Assembly: GCA_002339675.1 (NCBI GenBank)
Contig: DDKB01000016.1
Coordinates: forward strand, 124,001-188,000
Direction: 5' to 3'
Length of the DNA stretch: 64,000 nt
DNA from: Stutzerimonas stutzeri
GTDB lineage: Bacteria > Pseudomonadota > Gammaproteobacteria > Pseudomonadales > Pseudomonadaceae
The position numbers were made by a program, and so were the translations under genes. Of the stretch, positions 27,763 through 36,616 are shown one piece after another; the first letter of the stretch is position 1; each line of letters starts with the position of its first letter. The notes beneath the pieces were generated by a model. The model did not search any database. It had not been told where the DNA came from and worked only from the letters and a program-made list of their open reading frames with translations.

Positions 27763-30210
27763 TCAGCGGATCTTCCCCTCGGTCAGCTCAAGTTGCGCCT
27801 TGTCAAAATCGTCAACGCTGATGACCTTGCGCCGAGCTGCTTCGGCCGCGGTGAGTTGCTCGGCCTCTGAGGCATCCAGTACGCCGGCCGCAAGGGCGGC
27901 GCTGATCGGGTCCTCATGCGCGGCGGGCTTGAATTCGCCGGTCTTGAGTGCCTTGTAAAGCTTTTTCTGCAGCGGTTGCGCAGCGGCCAGGGCGTCGAAG
28001 GCCTCGCGCAGTGCTCCGAAGGCTTCGCTGGCGCCCTGCGGGCGGTAGACGCCGTCGAGAATCTGCTCCAGTGCCGGGTCCCCCTCGGGACGGCCGAGGA
28101 TCGCCGCGACTTCGGCGTCCAGTGCATCGGACGGGCCCTTGTGCCGCGCGCCGAACGGAAATACCAGCACGTGGAGGACGCCGCCGAGCAGGCGGTTGGG
28201 GAAGTTCTCCAGCGTGCCCGCCAGCGCGCGCTCGGCCTTGCACAGGCAATCTTCCAATGCCCAGCGCAGCAGCGGCGCCTGTTCGGCCGGGTGGCCGAGG
28301 TCGTGATAGCGCTTGAGCGCGGCGGACGCAAGATACAGGTGGCTGAGCACGTCGCCCAGCCGCGCCGACAGGCGTTCGCGACGCTTGAGCTCGCCGCCCA
28401 GTAGCATCATCGACAGGTCGGCGAGCATCGCGAAGGCCGCGGCGATGCGATCCAGGGCGCGGAAGTAGGGACGGGTCAACTCGGTGCCGGGGGCCTTGCC
28501 GAGCAGACCGAAGGTCAGCCCGAGCACCAAGGTGCTGGCCGTGTTGCTGACGGCGAAACCGATGTGCTGCATCAGCAACCTGTCGAACTTCTTCACCGCT
28601 TCGTCGCGGTCGGGCTCGTGCACCAGCTCCATTTCGCGCAGGACGAAGGGATGGCAGCGGATCGCTCCCTGGCCAAAGATCATCAGGTTCCGCGAGAGGA
28701 TGTTGGCACCCTCGACGGTGATCGAAATCGGTGCCGACAGCCACAACCGGCCCAGGTAGTTGTTCGGCCCCATGATGATGCCTTTGCCGCCGTGGATATC
28801 CATGGCGTCGGTGACGCACGCGCGGCCCCGTTCGGTGAGGTGATACTTGAGGATGGCCGAGAGCACCGACGGTTTCTCACCAAGGTCTACCGCGTTGGCG
28901 GTAAGAATGCGTGCGCTGTCCATCAGCCAGGCATTGCCGCCGATGCGTGCCAATGGCTCCTGGATCCCCTCAAAGGCGGCCAGCGGCACGTTGAACTGTT
29001 CACGGATCTGCGCGTAGCGGCCGGAGACGTAGCTGCAGGCCTTGGCGGCGCTCACGCCGGTCGCCGGCAACGAAATGGAGCGGCCCACCGAGAGGCAGTT
29101 CATCAGCATCATCCAGCCTTTGCCGATCATCTCGCGCCCGCCGATGATGGCTTCCAGCGGTACGAAGACATCCTTGCCCCAGTTCGGCCCGTTCATGAAG
29201 GCCGCGCCCAGGGGAAGGTGACGGCGGCCGATTTCGACGCCGGCGGTATCGGTTGGAATCAGCGCCAGGCTGATGCCCAGCTCGTCCTCGTCGCCGAGCA
29301 GATGCTCGGGGTCGTAGGTCTTGAAGGCAACACCGAGCAGGGTGGCGACCGGGCCGAGGGTGATGTAGCGCTTCTCCCAGTTCAGCCGCAGGCCGATGAC
29401 TTCCTCACCTTGCCACTGCCCTTTGCAGATCACGCCGCTGTCGTTCATCGCGCCCGCGTCGGAGCCGGCGTAGGGACCGGTCAGGGCGAAGCAGGGAATA
29501 TCGGTGCCATTGGCCAGGCGTGGCAGGTAATGGTTGCGTTGCTCCTCGGTGCCGTAGTGCAGCAGCAGCTCGGCCGGGCCGAGCGAGTTGGGCACCATCA
29601 CGGTGCTGGCAAGGTCGCCGCTGCGGGTGGCCAGCTTCATGACCACCTGCGAATGCGCATAGGCGGAGAAGCCCTTGCCGCCGTATTCCTTGGGAATGAT
29701 CAGGGCAAAGAAGCCTTCGGACTTGATGTAGTCCCAGGCCTCCTGCGGCAGGTCGAGGCGCTGGCCGACCTCCCAGTCGTTGACCAGGGCGCACAGCGTC
29801 TCGGTGGGTCCGTCGATGAAGGCCTGCTCTTCCTCGGTCAGCGTCGCCCTGGGGTAGCCGAGCAGGGTGTTCCAGTTCGGGCGGCCGCTGAACAGCTCTC
29901 CGTCCCACCAGACGCTGCCGGCGTCGATGGCGTCGCGCTCGGTGTCGGAGATCGGCGGCAGTACCTTCTTGAACCAGTCGAACATCGGCCCGCTGAAATA
30001 GCGGATGCGCAGATCCGCAACCAGCAGTGGCACCGCCACGGCGATCAGCGCCAGCCAGAGGATCAGCATAAGCAGTGCGGGCGTGTCATCGGCCGCGCCC
30101 ATCAGCAGCAGGTACGCGGCGACGATCGCCAGCGCGGGCACGGGCGAGACGCGCAGGTGGGCGATCACGGCGATGCCGAGCAGTAACACGAGCAGCCAGA
30201 GCAGGGTCAT
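27763..30210 (-). CDS. fadE: FadE-type long acyl-CoA dehydrogenase
   Basis: An 815-residue acyl-CoA dehydrogenase of the FadE/DUF1974 type, which carries out the first step of fatty acid beta-oxidation. The N-terminal 70 residues hold two to three hydrophobic helices, anchoring it to the inner membrane. The dehydrogenase core spans about 80-520, with L-T-G-P-Y-A-G-S-D at about 243-251; a long C-terminal DUF1974 region ends the protein. Length matches E. coli FadE (814). An AAGGAACC site precedes the ATG. Chain-length preference cannot be read. Confidence 0.92.
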   Translation of the reverse strand: MTLLWLLVLLLGIAVIAHLRVSPVPALAIVAAYLLLMGAADDTPALLMLILWLALIAVAVPLLVADLRIRYFSGPMFDWFKKVLPPISDTERDAIDAGSVWWDGELFSGRPNWNTLLGYPRATLTEEEQAFIDGPTETLCALVNDWEVGQRLDLPQEAWDYIKSEGFFALIIPKEYGGKGFSAYAHSQVVMKLATRSGDLASTVMVPNSLGPAELLLHYGTEEQRNHYLPRLANGTDIPCFALTGPYAGSDAGAMNDSGVICKGQWQGEEVIGLRLNWEKRYITLGPVATLLGVAFKTYDPEHLLGDEDELGISLALIPTDTAGVEIGRRHLPLGAAFMNGPNWGKDVFVPLEAIIGGREMIGKGWMMLMNCLSVGRSISLPATGVSAAKACSYVSGRYAQIREQFNVPLAAFEGIQEPLARIGGNAWLMDSARILTANAVDLGEKPSVLSAILKYHLTERGRACVTDAMDIHGGKGIIMGPNNYLGRLWLSAPISITVEGANILSRNLMIFGQGAIRCHPFVLREMELVHEPDRDEAVKKFDRLLMQHIGFAVSNTASTLVLGLTFGLLGKAPGTELTRPYFRALDRIAAAFAMLADLSMMLLGGELKRRERLSARLGDVLSHLYLASAALKRYHDLGHPAEQAPLLRWALEDCLCKAERALAGTLENFPNRLLGGVLHVLVFPFGARHKGPSDALDAEVAAILGRPEGDPALEQILDGVYRPQGASEAFGALREAFDALAAAQPLQKKLYKALKTGEFKPAAHEDPISAALAAGVLDASEAEQLTAAEAARRKVISVDDFDKAQLELTEGKIR

Positions 30211-30459
30211 GGAGGGTTCCTTGTGAACGTGGGCGGCCCGATCAGCATAGGCGTTCGGGACCCGGGGGGTGAAGGGTCAGGTCGACGCGGCAGGTATTCG
30301 ATAGTGACTGACAACCGCTGTGTGAGTTTCATGAGTGACCGAAACGCGCGATTCGGTCCTGTCTCGCGCTCCTCGCCGAGCGCGACCTGCATGCCGAGTT
30401 GCAATTGCGCCGCTGCGCCCTTATCTACTCTGAATCCCTCAGCGTTGTGTGCATTTTTT

Positions 30460-31392
30460 ATGAGTACGGCTCTCTCGATCCGGCAGTTGACCAAGGTTTA
30501 CGGAAACGGCTTCGAAGCCCTCAAGGGCATCGACCTCGATGTGGCCGAAGGCGACTTCTTCGCCTTGCTGGGGCCCAACGGGGCCGGTAAGTCGACCACC
30601 ATCGGCATCCTCTCCACGCTGGTAAACAAGACCGGCGGCACTGTGAACGTGTTCGGCCACGATCTCGATCGCGACCCGGGCGGGCTCAAGCGCTGCCTGG
30701 GCGTGGTGCCCCAGGAATTCAACTTCAACCAGTTCGAGAAGGCTTTCGACATCCTCGTCACGCAGGCCGGTTATTACGGCATCCCGTCCAAGGTGGCGAA
30801 GGAGCGCGCCGAGCAGTACCTCAACCAGCTCGGGCTGTGGGACAAGCGTGATGTGTCCTCGCGCATGCTGTCGGGCGGCATGAAGCGACGCCTGATGATC
30901 GCCCGGGCATTGATTCACCGGCCGCGCCTGCTGATCCTCGACGAGCCCACCGCGGGTGTCGACATCGAGCTGCGCCGCTCGATGTGGACCTTTCTCACGG
31001 AGCTCAACCGTGAAGGCATCACCATCATCCTCACCACGCACTACCTGGAAGAGGCCGAGCAGCTGTGCCGCAACATCGGCATCATCGATCACGGGCAGAT
31101 CGTCAAGAACACCAGCATGCGCGAGCTGCTCAAGCAGCTGCACGTCGAGACCTTCCTGCTCGACCTGAAGGAATCGCAGCTGGTGCCGCCGGATCTGGGG
31201 CCGTATCCGGCACGGCTGATCGACCACCACACCCTGGAGGTGCAGGTGGACAAGAGCCAGGGCATCACCGACCTGTTCCGCCTGCTCTCGGCGCAGGGTA
31301 TCGAGGTCCTGAGCCTGCGCAACAAGACCAATCGCCTGGAGGAGCTGTTCGTGTCGATGGTGGAGAACAACCTGCCCAAGGTGGCCAAATGA
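30460..31392 (+). CDS. ABC-2 transporter ATP-binding subunit
   Basis: A 310-residue ATPase of the ABC-2 (multidrug/polysaccharide) type. Walker A G-P-N-G-A-G-K-S-T is at 38-46, the signature L-S-G-G-M-K-R-R at about 138-145 and Walker B L-L-I-L-D-E-P near 158-164, followed by the H-loop H-Y-L-E-E-A-E-Q. It overlaps the permease gene by 4 bases (ATGA). The chosen ATG lacks a visible Shine-Dalgarno sequence (TGCATTTTTTATG); an in-frame ATG at 30330 would add 43 residues that look non-native. Substrate unknown. Confidence 0.87.
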   Translation: MSTALSIRQLTKVYGNGFEALKGIDLDVAEGDFFALLGPNGAGKSTTIGILSTLVNKTGGTVNVFGHDLDRDPGGLKRCLGVVPQEFNFNQFEKAFDILVTQAGYYGIPSKVAKERAEQYLNQLGLWDKRDVSSRMLSGGMKRRLMIARALIHRPRLLILDEPTAGVDIELRRSMWTFLTELNREGITIILTTHYLEEAEQLCRNIGIIDHGQIVKNTSMRELLKQLHVETFLLDLKESQLVPPDLGPYPARLIDHHTLEVQVDKSQGITDLFRLLSAQGIEVLSLRNKTNRLEELFVSMVENNLPKVAK

Positions 31393-32168
31393 ATCCCGAA
31401 TTCCGTCCCAACATGGTGGCGCTGCAGACCATCGTGCACCGCGAGATCCGCCGCTATACGCGAATCTGGCCGCAGACGCTGCTGCCCCCGGCAATCACCA
31501 TGGTGCTGTACTTCGTGATCTTCGGAAACCTGATCGGCTCGCGAATCGGCGAGATGGGCGGCTTCAGCTACATGGAGTACATCGTGCCGGGGCTGATCAT
31601 GATGTCGGTGATCACCAACTCCTACAGCAACGTGGTCTCGAGCTTTTTCAGCAGCAAATTCCAGCGCTCCATCGAGGAACTGCTGGTGTCCCCGGTATCG
31701 CCGCACGTGATCCTGATCGGCTTCGCGCTGGGCGGAATCACCCGCGGGCTGGCGGTGGCGCTGATCGTGACGCTGCTGTCGATGTTCTTCACCGACCTGC
31801 AGGTGCATCACTTGGGCGTCACTCTGCTGGTCATCACCCTGACCTCGACAATCTTCGCCTTGGGCGGCTTCATCAACGCGGTGTTCGCGCGCAACTTCGA
31901 TGACATCTCCATCATCCCGACTTTCGTGCTGACGCCGTTGACCTACCTGGGTGGGGTGTTCTATTCGATCAACCTGCTGTCACCGTTCTGGCAGACGTTG
32001 TCGCTGGCCAACCCGATCCTGCATATGGTCAACGCGTTCCGCTACGGCATTCTCGGCGTCTCGGACATTCGCATCGGCATCGCGATCAGCTTCATGGCGG
32101 TGGCGGCCGTGCTGATGTACCTGTGGTGCATCCTCCTGCTCAAGAGTGGCCGCGGCATGCGCCAGTAG
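31389..32168 (+). CDS. ABC-2 transporter permease
   Basis: A 259-residue inner-membrane permease with six hydrophobic helices and the ABC-2 signature region near [16 protein letters not shown] (about 158-173). It resembles the YadH/NodJ group. Translation is coupled to the ATPase gene by an ATGA overlap, so the two form a complete exporter of two subunits each. Neighbours give no clue to the substrate. A short gap follows before queF. Confidence 0.87.
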   Translation: MNPEFRPNMVALQTIVHREIRRYTRIWPQTLLPPAITMVLYFVIFGNLIGSRIGEMGGFSYMEYIVPGLIMMSVITNSYSNVVSSFFSSKFQRSIEELLVSPVSPHVILIGFALGGITRGLAVALIVTLLSMFFTDLQVHHLGVTLLVITLTSTIFALGGFINAVFARNFDDISIIPTFVLTPLTYLGGVFYSINLLSPFWQTLSLANPILHMVNAFRYGILGVSDIRIGIAISFMAVAAVLMYLWCILLLKSGRGMRQ

Positions 32169-32224
32169 GCGATCGCCGCCGCGCCGACTGCGATGCCGGC
32201 GCGATGTCGAAATGCGGCGGGAAC

Positions 32225-32233
32225 CGCTAAACT
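32225..32233 (+). promoter_or_regulatory. Candidate -10 element of queF
   Basis: CGCTAAACT contains a TAAACT hexamer at 32228-32233, 30 bases before the queF ATG. The surrounding CGCTAAACTGGCGC pattern resembles the extended -10 elements seen before pap, trhO and uup. No clear -35. Confidence 0.35.
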
Positions 32234-32262
32234 GGCGCTCGTTTTTCGTACAGGTTCCCGCC

Positions 32263-33093
32263 ATGCAGCACCCCGCCGAATCGTCGCCGCTGGGCAAGTC
32301 CAGCGCTTATGTCGCGACCTACAGCCCCGAGCAGCTTTTCCCCATATCCCGAACCACCAAGTGGGCGGAACTCGGGCTGACCGCAGAAACCTTGCCCTAT
32401 CGCGGGGTGGATATCTGGAACTGCTACGAGCTGTCCTGGCTGCTGCCGTCCGGCAAGCCGGTGGTGGCCATTGGCGAATTCAGTATCCCGGCGGACTCGC
32501 CGAACATCATCGAGTCCAAGTCGTTCAAGCTCTACCTCAACTCGCTGAACCAGTCGGTGTTCGACAGTCGCGAAGCCCTGGCCGAGGTGATGGTCCGTGA
32601 TCTGTCCGCTGCGGCGGGCAAAGCGGTAGGTGTGCGTTTGCGAACGCTGGAAGCGGTGGCGCAGGAGGGAATCGCCCTGCCGGCGGGCGCCTGCATCGAC
32701 GATCTGGATATCCGTATCGAACACTACGATTCACCACGCGCACACCTGTTGCGCTGTGATCCGGAGCGCCAGGTGGAGGAGTGGGTCCACAGTCATCTGT
32801 TGAAATCCAACTGTCCGGTCACCGGCCAACCGGACTGGGGCACGCTGGAGGTTGGCTATCGTGGCGCGGCGCTGGACCCTGGCAGCCTGCTGGCGTATCT
32901 GGTGAGCTTTCGCCAGCACGCCGATTTCCACGAACAGTGCGTGGAGCGGATCTTCCTCGATCTGCAGCGTCTGCTGCAGCCCGAATGGCTGCACGTTCAC
33001 GCACGCTATGTGCGTCGCGGCGGGCTGGACATCAACCCGTACCGCAGCAGTGGAGCGTTGACCGCGGCCAACGGCAGGCTGGTGCGCCAGTAG
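32263..33093 (+). CDS. queF: NADPH-dependent preQ0 reductase QueF (bimodular type)
   Basis: A 276-residue enzyme reducing 7-cyano-7-deazaguanine (preQ0) to preQ1, a step in queuosine synthesis for tRNA. It is the long, two-module QueF type. The NADPH-binding motif E-S-K-S-F-K is at 84-89, the nucleophile Cys184 in [11 protein letters not shown] and the general acid Asp191. The ATG at 32263 gives the usual N-terminus. It converges with a DUF4404 gene, with a good hairpin between them. Confidence 0.95.
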   Translation: MQHPAESSPLGKSSAYVATYSPEQLFPISRTTKWAELGLTAETLPYRGVDIWNCYELSWLLPSGKPVVAIGEFSIPADSPNIIESKSFKLYLNSLNQSVFDSREALAEVMVRDLSAAAGKAVGVRLRTLEAVAQEGIALPAGACIDDLDIRIEHYDSPRAHLLRCDPERQVEEWVHSHLLKSNCPVTGQPDWGTLEVGYRGAALDPGSLLAYLVSFRQHADFHEQCVERIFLDLQRLLQPEWLHVHARYVRRGGLDINPYRSSGALTAANGRLVRQ

Positions 33094-33134
33094 CGCGCTG
33101 GCGCTGCGTTCGCCGTGGCTGCAGTGGAGAAGCG

Positions 33135-33159
33135 GGGCGGGTCATCTGCTGACTCGCCC
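33135..33159. terminator. Bidirectional terminator between queF and the DUF4404 gene
   Basis: A 10-bp stem with one G-T pair (33135-33144 with 33150-33159) and a 5-base loop lies between convergent genes. No T-run flanks it, so strength is uncertain. Confidence 0.45.
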
Positions 33160-33181
33160 GGATGATGACCTGATGGCCGGG

Positions 33182-33448
33182 CTAGATCCCCATGTTCGCC
33201 AGGGTCTGCATGATGTTGCGCAGGGTCATCGCCGTGTTGGGGTGGCTGACCTCGAATCGCTCCACCGCCAGGTTGACGCCGTCTACCAGCGAATCGTTCT
33301 GCTCTACCACTCCCGCGTTGGCCAGGCGCAGTTCGATGTCATGGGCGATCGCCTGCAGTTGGGCGCGCTCCTCCTCCGACAGCGGTGCGTCCTGGGCCAG
33401 TTGACTGCGCAGCTCTGCAAGCTGCGACTGCAGATCATGTTCCGGCAT
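33182..33448 (-). CDS. DUF4404 small protein
   Basis: An 88-residue, mostly helical, acidic protein of the DUF4404 family, known mainly from pseudomonads. The first half is a likely coiled coil (L-Q-S-Q-L-A-E-L-R-S-Q-L pattern), and the C-terminal half has V-D-G-V-N-L-A-V-E-R-F-E-V-S-H-P, a conserved family segment. No known function. It is divergent from mlaA and lies beside queF, as in P. aeruginosa from memory. Confidence 0.75.
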   Translation of the reverse strand: MPEHDLQSQLAELRSQLAQDAPLSEEERAQLQAIAHDIELRLANAGVVEQNDSLVDGVNLAVERFEVSHPNTAMTLRNIMQTLANMGI

Positions 33449-33668
33449 GTTGCGTCCTCGAAGGTTGTCGGGCGGCGAATTGCCAGCGCTCGATGTAAAG
33501 AAGGTTAAACCAGCGGGGCTGGGCTTGTCCCGGCTTTGAGCCGCCGGAGGCCAGCGAAGTTCGTTGCCTGGCCGCGTGTCTGCCGGCTGCCGTAACGGGG
33601 TGCAATCGATCTATACTTCCACGCTTTGTACGGCGCAAGCCGCCATTCGGAACGAGGGGAAGCCCGCG

Positions 33669-34367
33669 ATGCACATGCTCGGCAAGGATTGGATGGGGTA
33701 TTTCAAGGTTGCCCTGATGGGCGCGCTAACGGCGTTCGGCGCGTCGCTGCAGGCTGCTGAGGAGGACCCCTGGGAAGGCGTCAACCGGGCCATCTTCCGC
33801 TTCAACGATACGGTCGACACCTACTCGCTGAAGCCGCTCGCCAAAGGCTACCAGAAGGTCACCCCGCAGTTCCTCGAGGACGGCATCGGGAATGTGTTCA
33901 GCAACCTGGGCGACGTTGTGGTACTGACCAACGACCTGCTGCAGGGCAAGGTCCGCGACGCCGGTATCGACACCAGCCGGATCCTGTTCAACACCACCTT
34001 CGGCGTGTTCGGCTTTTTCGACGTGGCGACCCGTATGGGGCTGCAGCGCAACGACGAGGATTTCGGCCAGACCCTCGGCGCCTGGGGGCTGGGCAGCGGT
34101 CCTTATGTGGTGCTGCCGTTGCTAGGGCCCAGCACCGTACGCGATGCGGCGGGGCGCGTGCCGGATGCGTTCCTGCAGCCCTATCCGTACATGGATCACA
34201 TCCCGACGCGCAACCTCACGCGTGCGCTGGACGTAGTCGACACGCGCGCCGAACTGCTGTCGGCGGAACGGATGATCACTGGCGATCGCTACGTCTTCAT
34301 TCGTAACGCTTACCTGCAAAATCGCGAGTTCCGCACTCAGGACGGCCAGGTCGAAGACGACTTCTGA
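33669..34367 (+). CDS. mlaA: MlaA/VacJ outer-membrane lipid asymmetry protein
   Basis: A 232-residue MlaA (VacJ) protein, the outer-membrane part of the Mla system that moves misplaced phospholipids back to the inner membrane. The family start motif E-D-P-W-E-G-V-N-R-A-I-F-R-F-N-D is at about 27-42, and G-P-Y-V-V-L-P-L-L-G-P-S-T-V-R-D near 138-153. It has a signal peptide but no lipobox Cys, unlike the E. coli lipoprotein, so it would be cut by signal peptidase I near A-A-E. GAGGGGA supports the start; TATACT at 33612-33617 is a likely -10. Confidence 0.92.
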   Translation: MHMLGKDWMGYFKVALMGALTAFGASLQAAEEDPWEGVNRAIFRFNDTVDTYSLKPLAKGYQKVTPQFLEDGIGNVFSNLGDVVVLTNDLLQGKVRDAGIDTSRILFNTTFGVFGFFDVATRMGLQRNDEDFGQTLGAWGLGSGPYVVLPLLGPSTVRDAAGRVPDAFLQPYPYMDHIPTRNLTRALDVVDTRAELLSAERMITGDRYVFIRNAYLQNREFRTQDGQVEDDF

Positions 34368-34446
34368 CCGCGCCGCGCGTCCCGCCGGGTTTGTGGCGTT
34401 CGCAGCCTGGCGGCGGCGCACGGGCCCCGGCGGAGCCGCGGAGTCG

Positions 34447-34746
34447 TCAATTCATCGACAGAATTGCCAGCCCCAGGCTCTGGCGCCCATCGTCCAGGGT
34501 GCCGACACGGACCACTTCGGTTTCGGCATCCAGCCCCTTCAGCTCGTTGTGTTCGGACGGGATATGCACGCGGAGCCTGTCGCCCATCTTCACGTGCGTC
34601 GCGGCAAGCACCTGCATGCCGGTGCTGGACAGGTCCAGGCAGGTCGCCGTGTGCTGCTGATCGCCGACCGTGAGGGTGATCGCCGTCTCGATCTGCATGC
34701 GGATGAAGTCGCGTTTTTCGCTGTAGTCCCGATCACTCAGGGTCAT
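34447..34746 (-). CDS. PilZ-domain protein
   Basis: A 99-residue single PilZ domain, a cyclic-di-GMP binding fold. Both binding motifs are visible: R-x-x-x-R as R12-D-F-I-R16, and D-x-S-x-x-G as D38-L-S-S-T-G43. The second half is beta-rich, with the usual terminal strand. It should bind c-di-GMP and pass the signal to a partner protein. It is divergent from rssB, across 205 bases. The ATG at 34746 removes a long unrelated extension. Partner unknown. Confidence 0.85.
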   Translation of the reverse strand: MTLSDRDYSEKRDFIRMQIETAITLTVGDQQHTATCLDLSSTGMQVLAATHVKMGDRLRVHIPSEHNELKGLDAETEVVRVGTLDDGRQSLGLAILSMN

Positions 34747-34951
34747 GGTTTTTGTCCTCTGGGGTCTGGTTGTGCCAGCCCTTATAACGCCCGCCAATTC
34801 AGGCTGTAAAGCACAGACGGAGCGGCTTGGCCTGGCTTGAAACGCAGATCGAAGGGGAGTACCGTCTGCGCCTTGAAAAGATCCCACGCCCGGCGTTTGC
34901 GCAGGGCCTATGCTTTCGCCAAACATCCTGGCGATTCCGCCTGGTAGGAAC

Positions 34952-36136
34952 ATGCATAACCCAAGCGCGACGCTGCTGATCATAGATGACGACGATGTCG
35001 TACGAGCCAGCCTGGCTGCCTATCTGGATGACAGTGGTTTCAGGGTATTGCAGGCGCCCAACGGTCCGCGTGGCATCGAGCTGTTCGATGCCGAACACCC
35101 GGACCTGGTGATCTGTGATCTGCGCATGCCGCAGATGGATGGATTGGAGCTGATCCGCCTGATCAGCGAGCGCCAGATCGACCTTCCGGTGATCGTGGTC
35201 TCCGGGGCCGGAGTCATGAGTGATGCGGTCGAAGCCCTGCGCCTGGGCGCCGCCGACTACCTGATCAAACCCCTCGAAGACCTGGCCATGCTCGAGCACT
35301 CGGTGCGGCGCGCACTCGATCGTTCACGCCTGCGCCTGGAGAACCGGCGTTACCGCGAGCAGCTGGAGACCGCCAACCGCGACCTGCAGGCCAGCCTGCA
35401 TCTGCTGCAGGAGGACCAGGACGCGGGTCGCCAGGTGCAGATGAACATGCTGCCGGTCACGCCCTGCAGCCTCGACGAGTTCAGCTTCGCCCACCAAATC
35501 ATCCCGTCGCTCTATCTATCTGGCGATTTCGTCGACTACTTCCGGGTGGACGACCACCGCATCGGGTTCTACCTGGCGGACGTTTCGGGCCACGGGGCCT
35601 CGTCGGCGTTCGTCACCGTCCTGCTGAAGTTCATGACCACGCGTCTGCTGTACGAATCGCGGCGGGGCGGGACGCTGCGCGCGTTCAAGCCATCCGAAGT
35701 GCTCGACCACATCAACCGCGGCCTGATCAATTGCAAGCTCGGTAAGCACGTCACCATGCTTGGCGGCGTGATCGACCAGGAGCGCAACCTGCTGCACTAC
35801 AGCATCGGCGGCCACTTGCCGATGCCGGTCATGTACAGCGACGGTGCGGCCCGCTACCTCGAGGGCAAGGGGCTGCCGGTCGGGCTGTTCGTCGAGGCGA
35901 CCTACGACGACTACGAGATCGCGTTGCCGGACGCGTTCAGCCTGACATTGCTTTCCGATGGCATCCTGGACCTTTTGCCGGGCGACACCCTCAAAGACAA
36001 GGAGGCCGGGTTGCCCGCGCTGATCTGCGAAGCGGGCGGAACGCTGGAGGGACTCCAGCGGGTGTTGGGCCTGGCGGATTTGGAGGATATGCCTGATGAC
36101 ATCGCGTTGCTGGTACTCAGCAGGAACCTTGCATGA
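34952..36136 (+). CDS. rssB: RssB-like response regulator with PP2C phosphatase domain
   Basis: A 394-residue response regulator. The receiver domain (1-125) has acidic residues 12-15, phosphoacceptor Asp56 in C-D-L-R-M-P and the conserved Lys in L-I-K-P-L near 105. A coiled linker (about 130-160) leads to a SpoIIE/PP2C phosphatase with metal ligands in A-D-V-S-G-H-G (about 210-216) and a terminal D-D-I-A-L-L. The phosphatase looks intact, unlike E. coli RssB. It overlaps rssC by 4 bases and should dephosphorylate that STAS protein. TAGGAA precedes the ATG at 34952. Confidence 0.9.
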   Translation: MHNPSATLLIIDDDDVVRASLAAYLDDSGFRVLQAPNGPRGIELFDAEHPDLVICDLRMPQMDGLELIRLISERQIDLPVIVVSGAGVMSDAVEALRLGAADYLIKPLEDLAMLEHSVRRALDRSRLRLENRRYREQLETANRDLQASLHLLQEDQDAGRQVQMNMLPVTPCSLDEFSFAHQIIPSLYLSGDFVDYFRVDDHRIGFYLADVSGHGASSAFVTVLLKFMTTRLLYESRRGGTLRAFKPSEVLDHINRGLINCKLGKHVTMLGGVIDQERNLLHYSIGGHLPMPVMYSDGAARYLEGKGLPVGLFVEATYDDYEIALPDAFSLTLLSDGILDLLPGDTLKDKEAGLPALICEAGGTLEGLQRVLGLADLEDMPDDIALLVLSRNLA

Positions 36137-36615
36137 GCACTGGTAGGATTCAGTTCGCCGAGCAGGACGGCACGTTCGTCCTCAAATTCGTCGGCGAGAT
36201 CCGCCTGACGCTGTGCTCCGCGCTGGACGCCACCATCGAGAAGATATTCTCATCGCTGAATTTCTCCTCGATCGTCATCGACCTGACCGAGAGCCGGAGC
36301 ATCGACAGCACCACGCTGGGTCTACTGGCCAAGCTCTCCATCCTGTCGCGACAGAAGGTCGGTATGCTGCCGACGCTGGTGACTACCCACGACGACATCA
36401 CCCGGCTGTTGCAATCCATGGGATTCGATCAGGTGTTCAATATTGTCGACCAGCCGCTGCCGTCGCCAGAGCAGCTCGCCGACCTGCCCAGCCAGGACCA
36501 GTCCGAAGAAGTGGTCAAGAGCAAGGTGCTCGAGGCTCACCGTATCCTGATGAGCCTCAATGAATCCAACCGCGAGGCCTTTCGCGACCTCGTGACAGCG
36601 CTGGAGCGCTCCTGA
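36133..36615 (+). CDS. rssC: STAS-domain anti-sigma factor antagonist RssC
   Basis: A 160-residue protein with an N-terminal STAS domain (about 5-105). The phosphorylatable Ser is expected at Ser59 in I-D-S-T-T-L-G-L-L, the usual site in SpoIIAA-like antagonists. A C-terminal extension of about 50 residues is helical. Start overlaps the rssB stop (ATGA), so the phosphatase and its probable substrate are made together. In Pseudomonas this pair is linked to RpoS-type stress signalling; the matching anti-sigma kinase is not in the window. The gene ends one base before the convergent tal stop codon. Confidence 0.87.
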   Translation: MSTGRIQFAEQDGTFVLKFVGEIRLTLCSALDATIEKIFSSLNFSSIVIDLTESRSIDSTTLGLLAKLSILSRQKVGMLPTLVTTHDDITRLLQSMGFDQVFNIVDQPLPSPEQLADLPSQDQSEEVVKSKVLEAHRILMSLNESNREAFRDLVTALERS

Positions 36616-36616
36616 A

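Noticed and set aside
28564..30186. A 540-codon open frame opposite the FadE-type gene
   Set aside because: Composition rich in H, G, Q, D, V and A is the mirror of a high-GC coding strand; the minus strand encodes a full-length, recognisable FadE.
30330..30459. N-terminal extension of the ABC-2 ATPase by 43 residues
   Set aside because: The extension (many Ser, Ala, Cys, Pro) does not resemble ATPase sequence and homologues start at the later Met; the missing ribosome site is reported as a finding instead.
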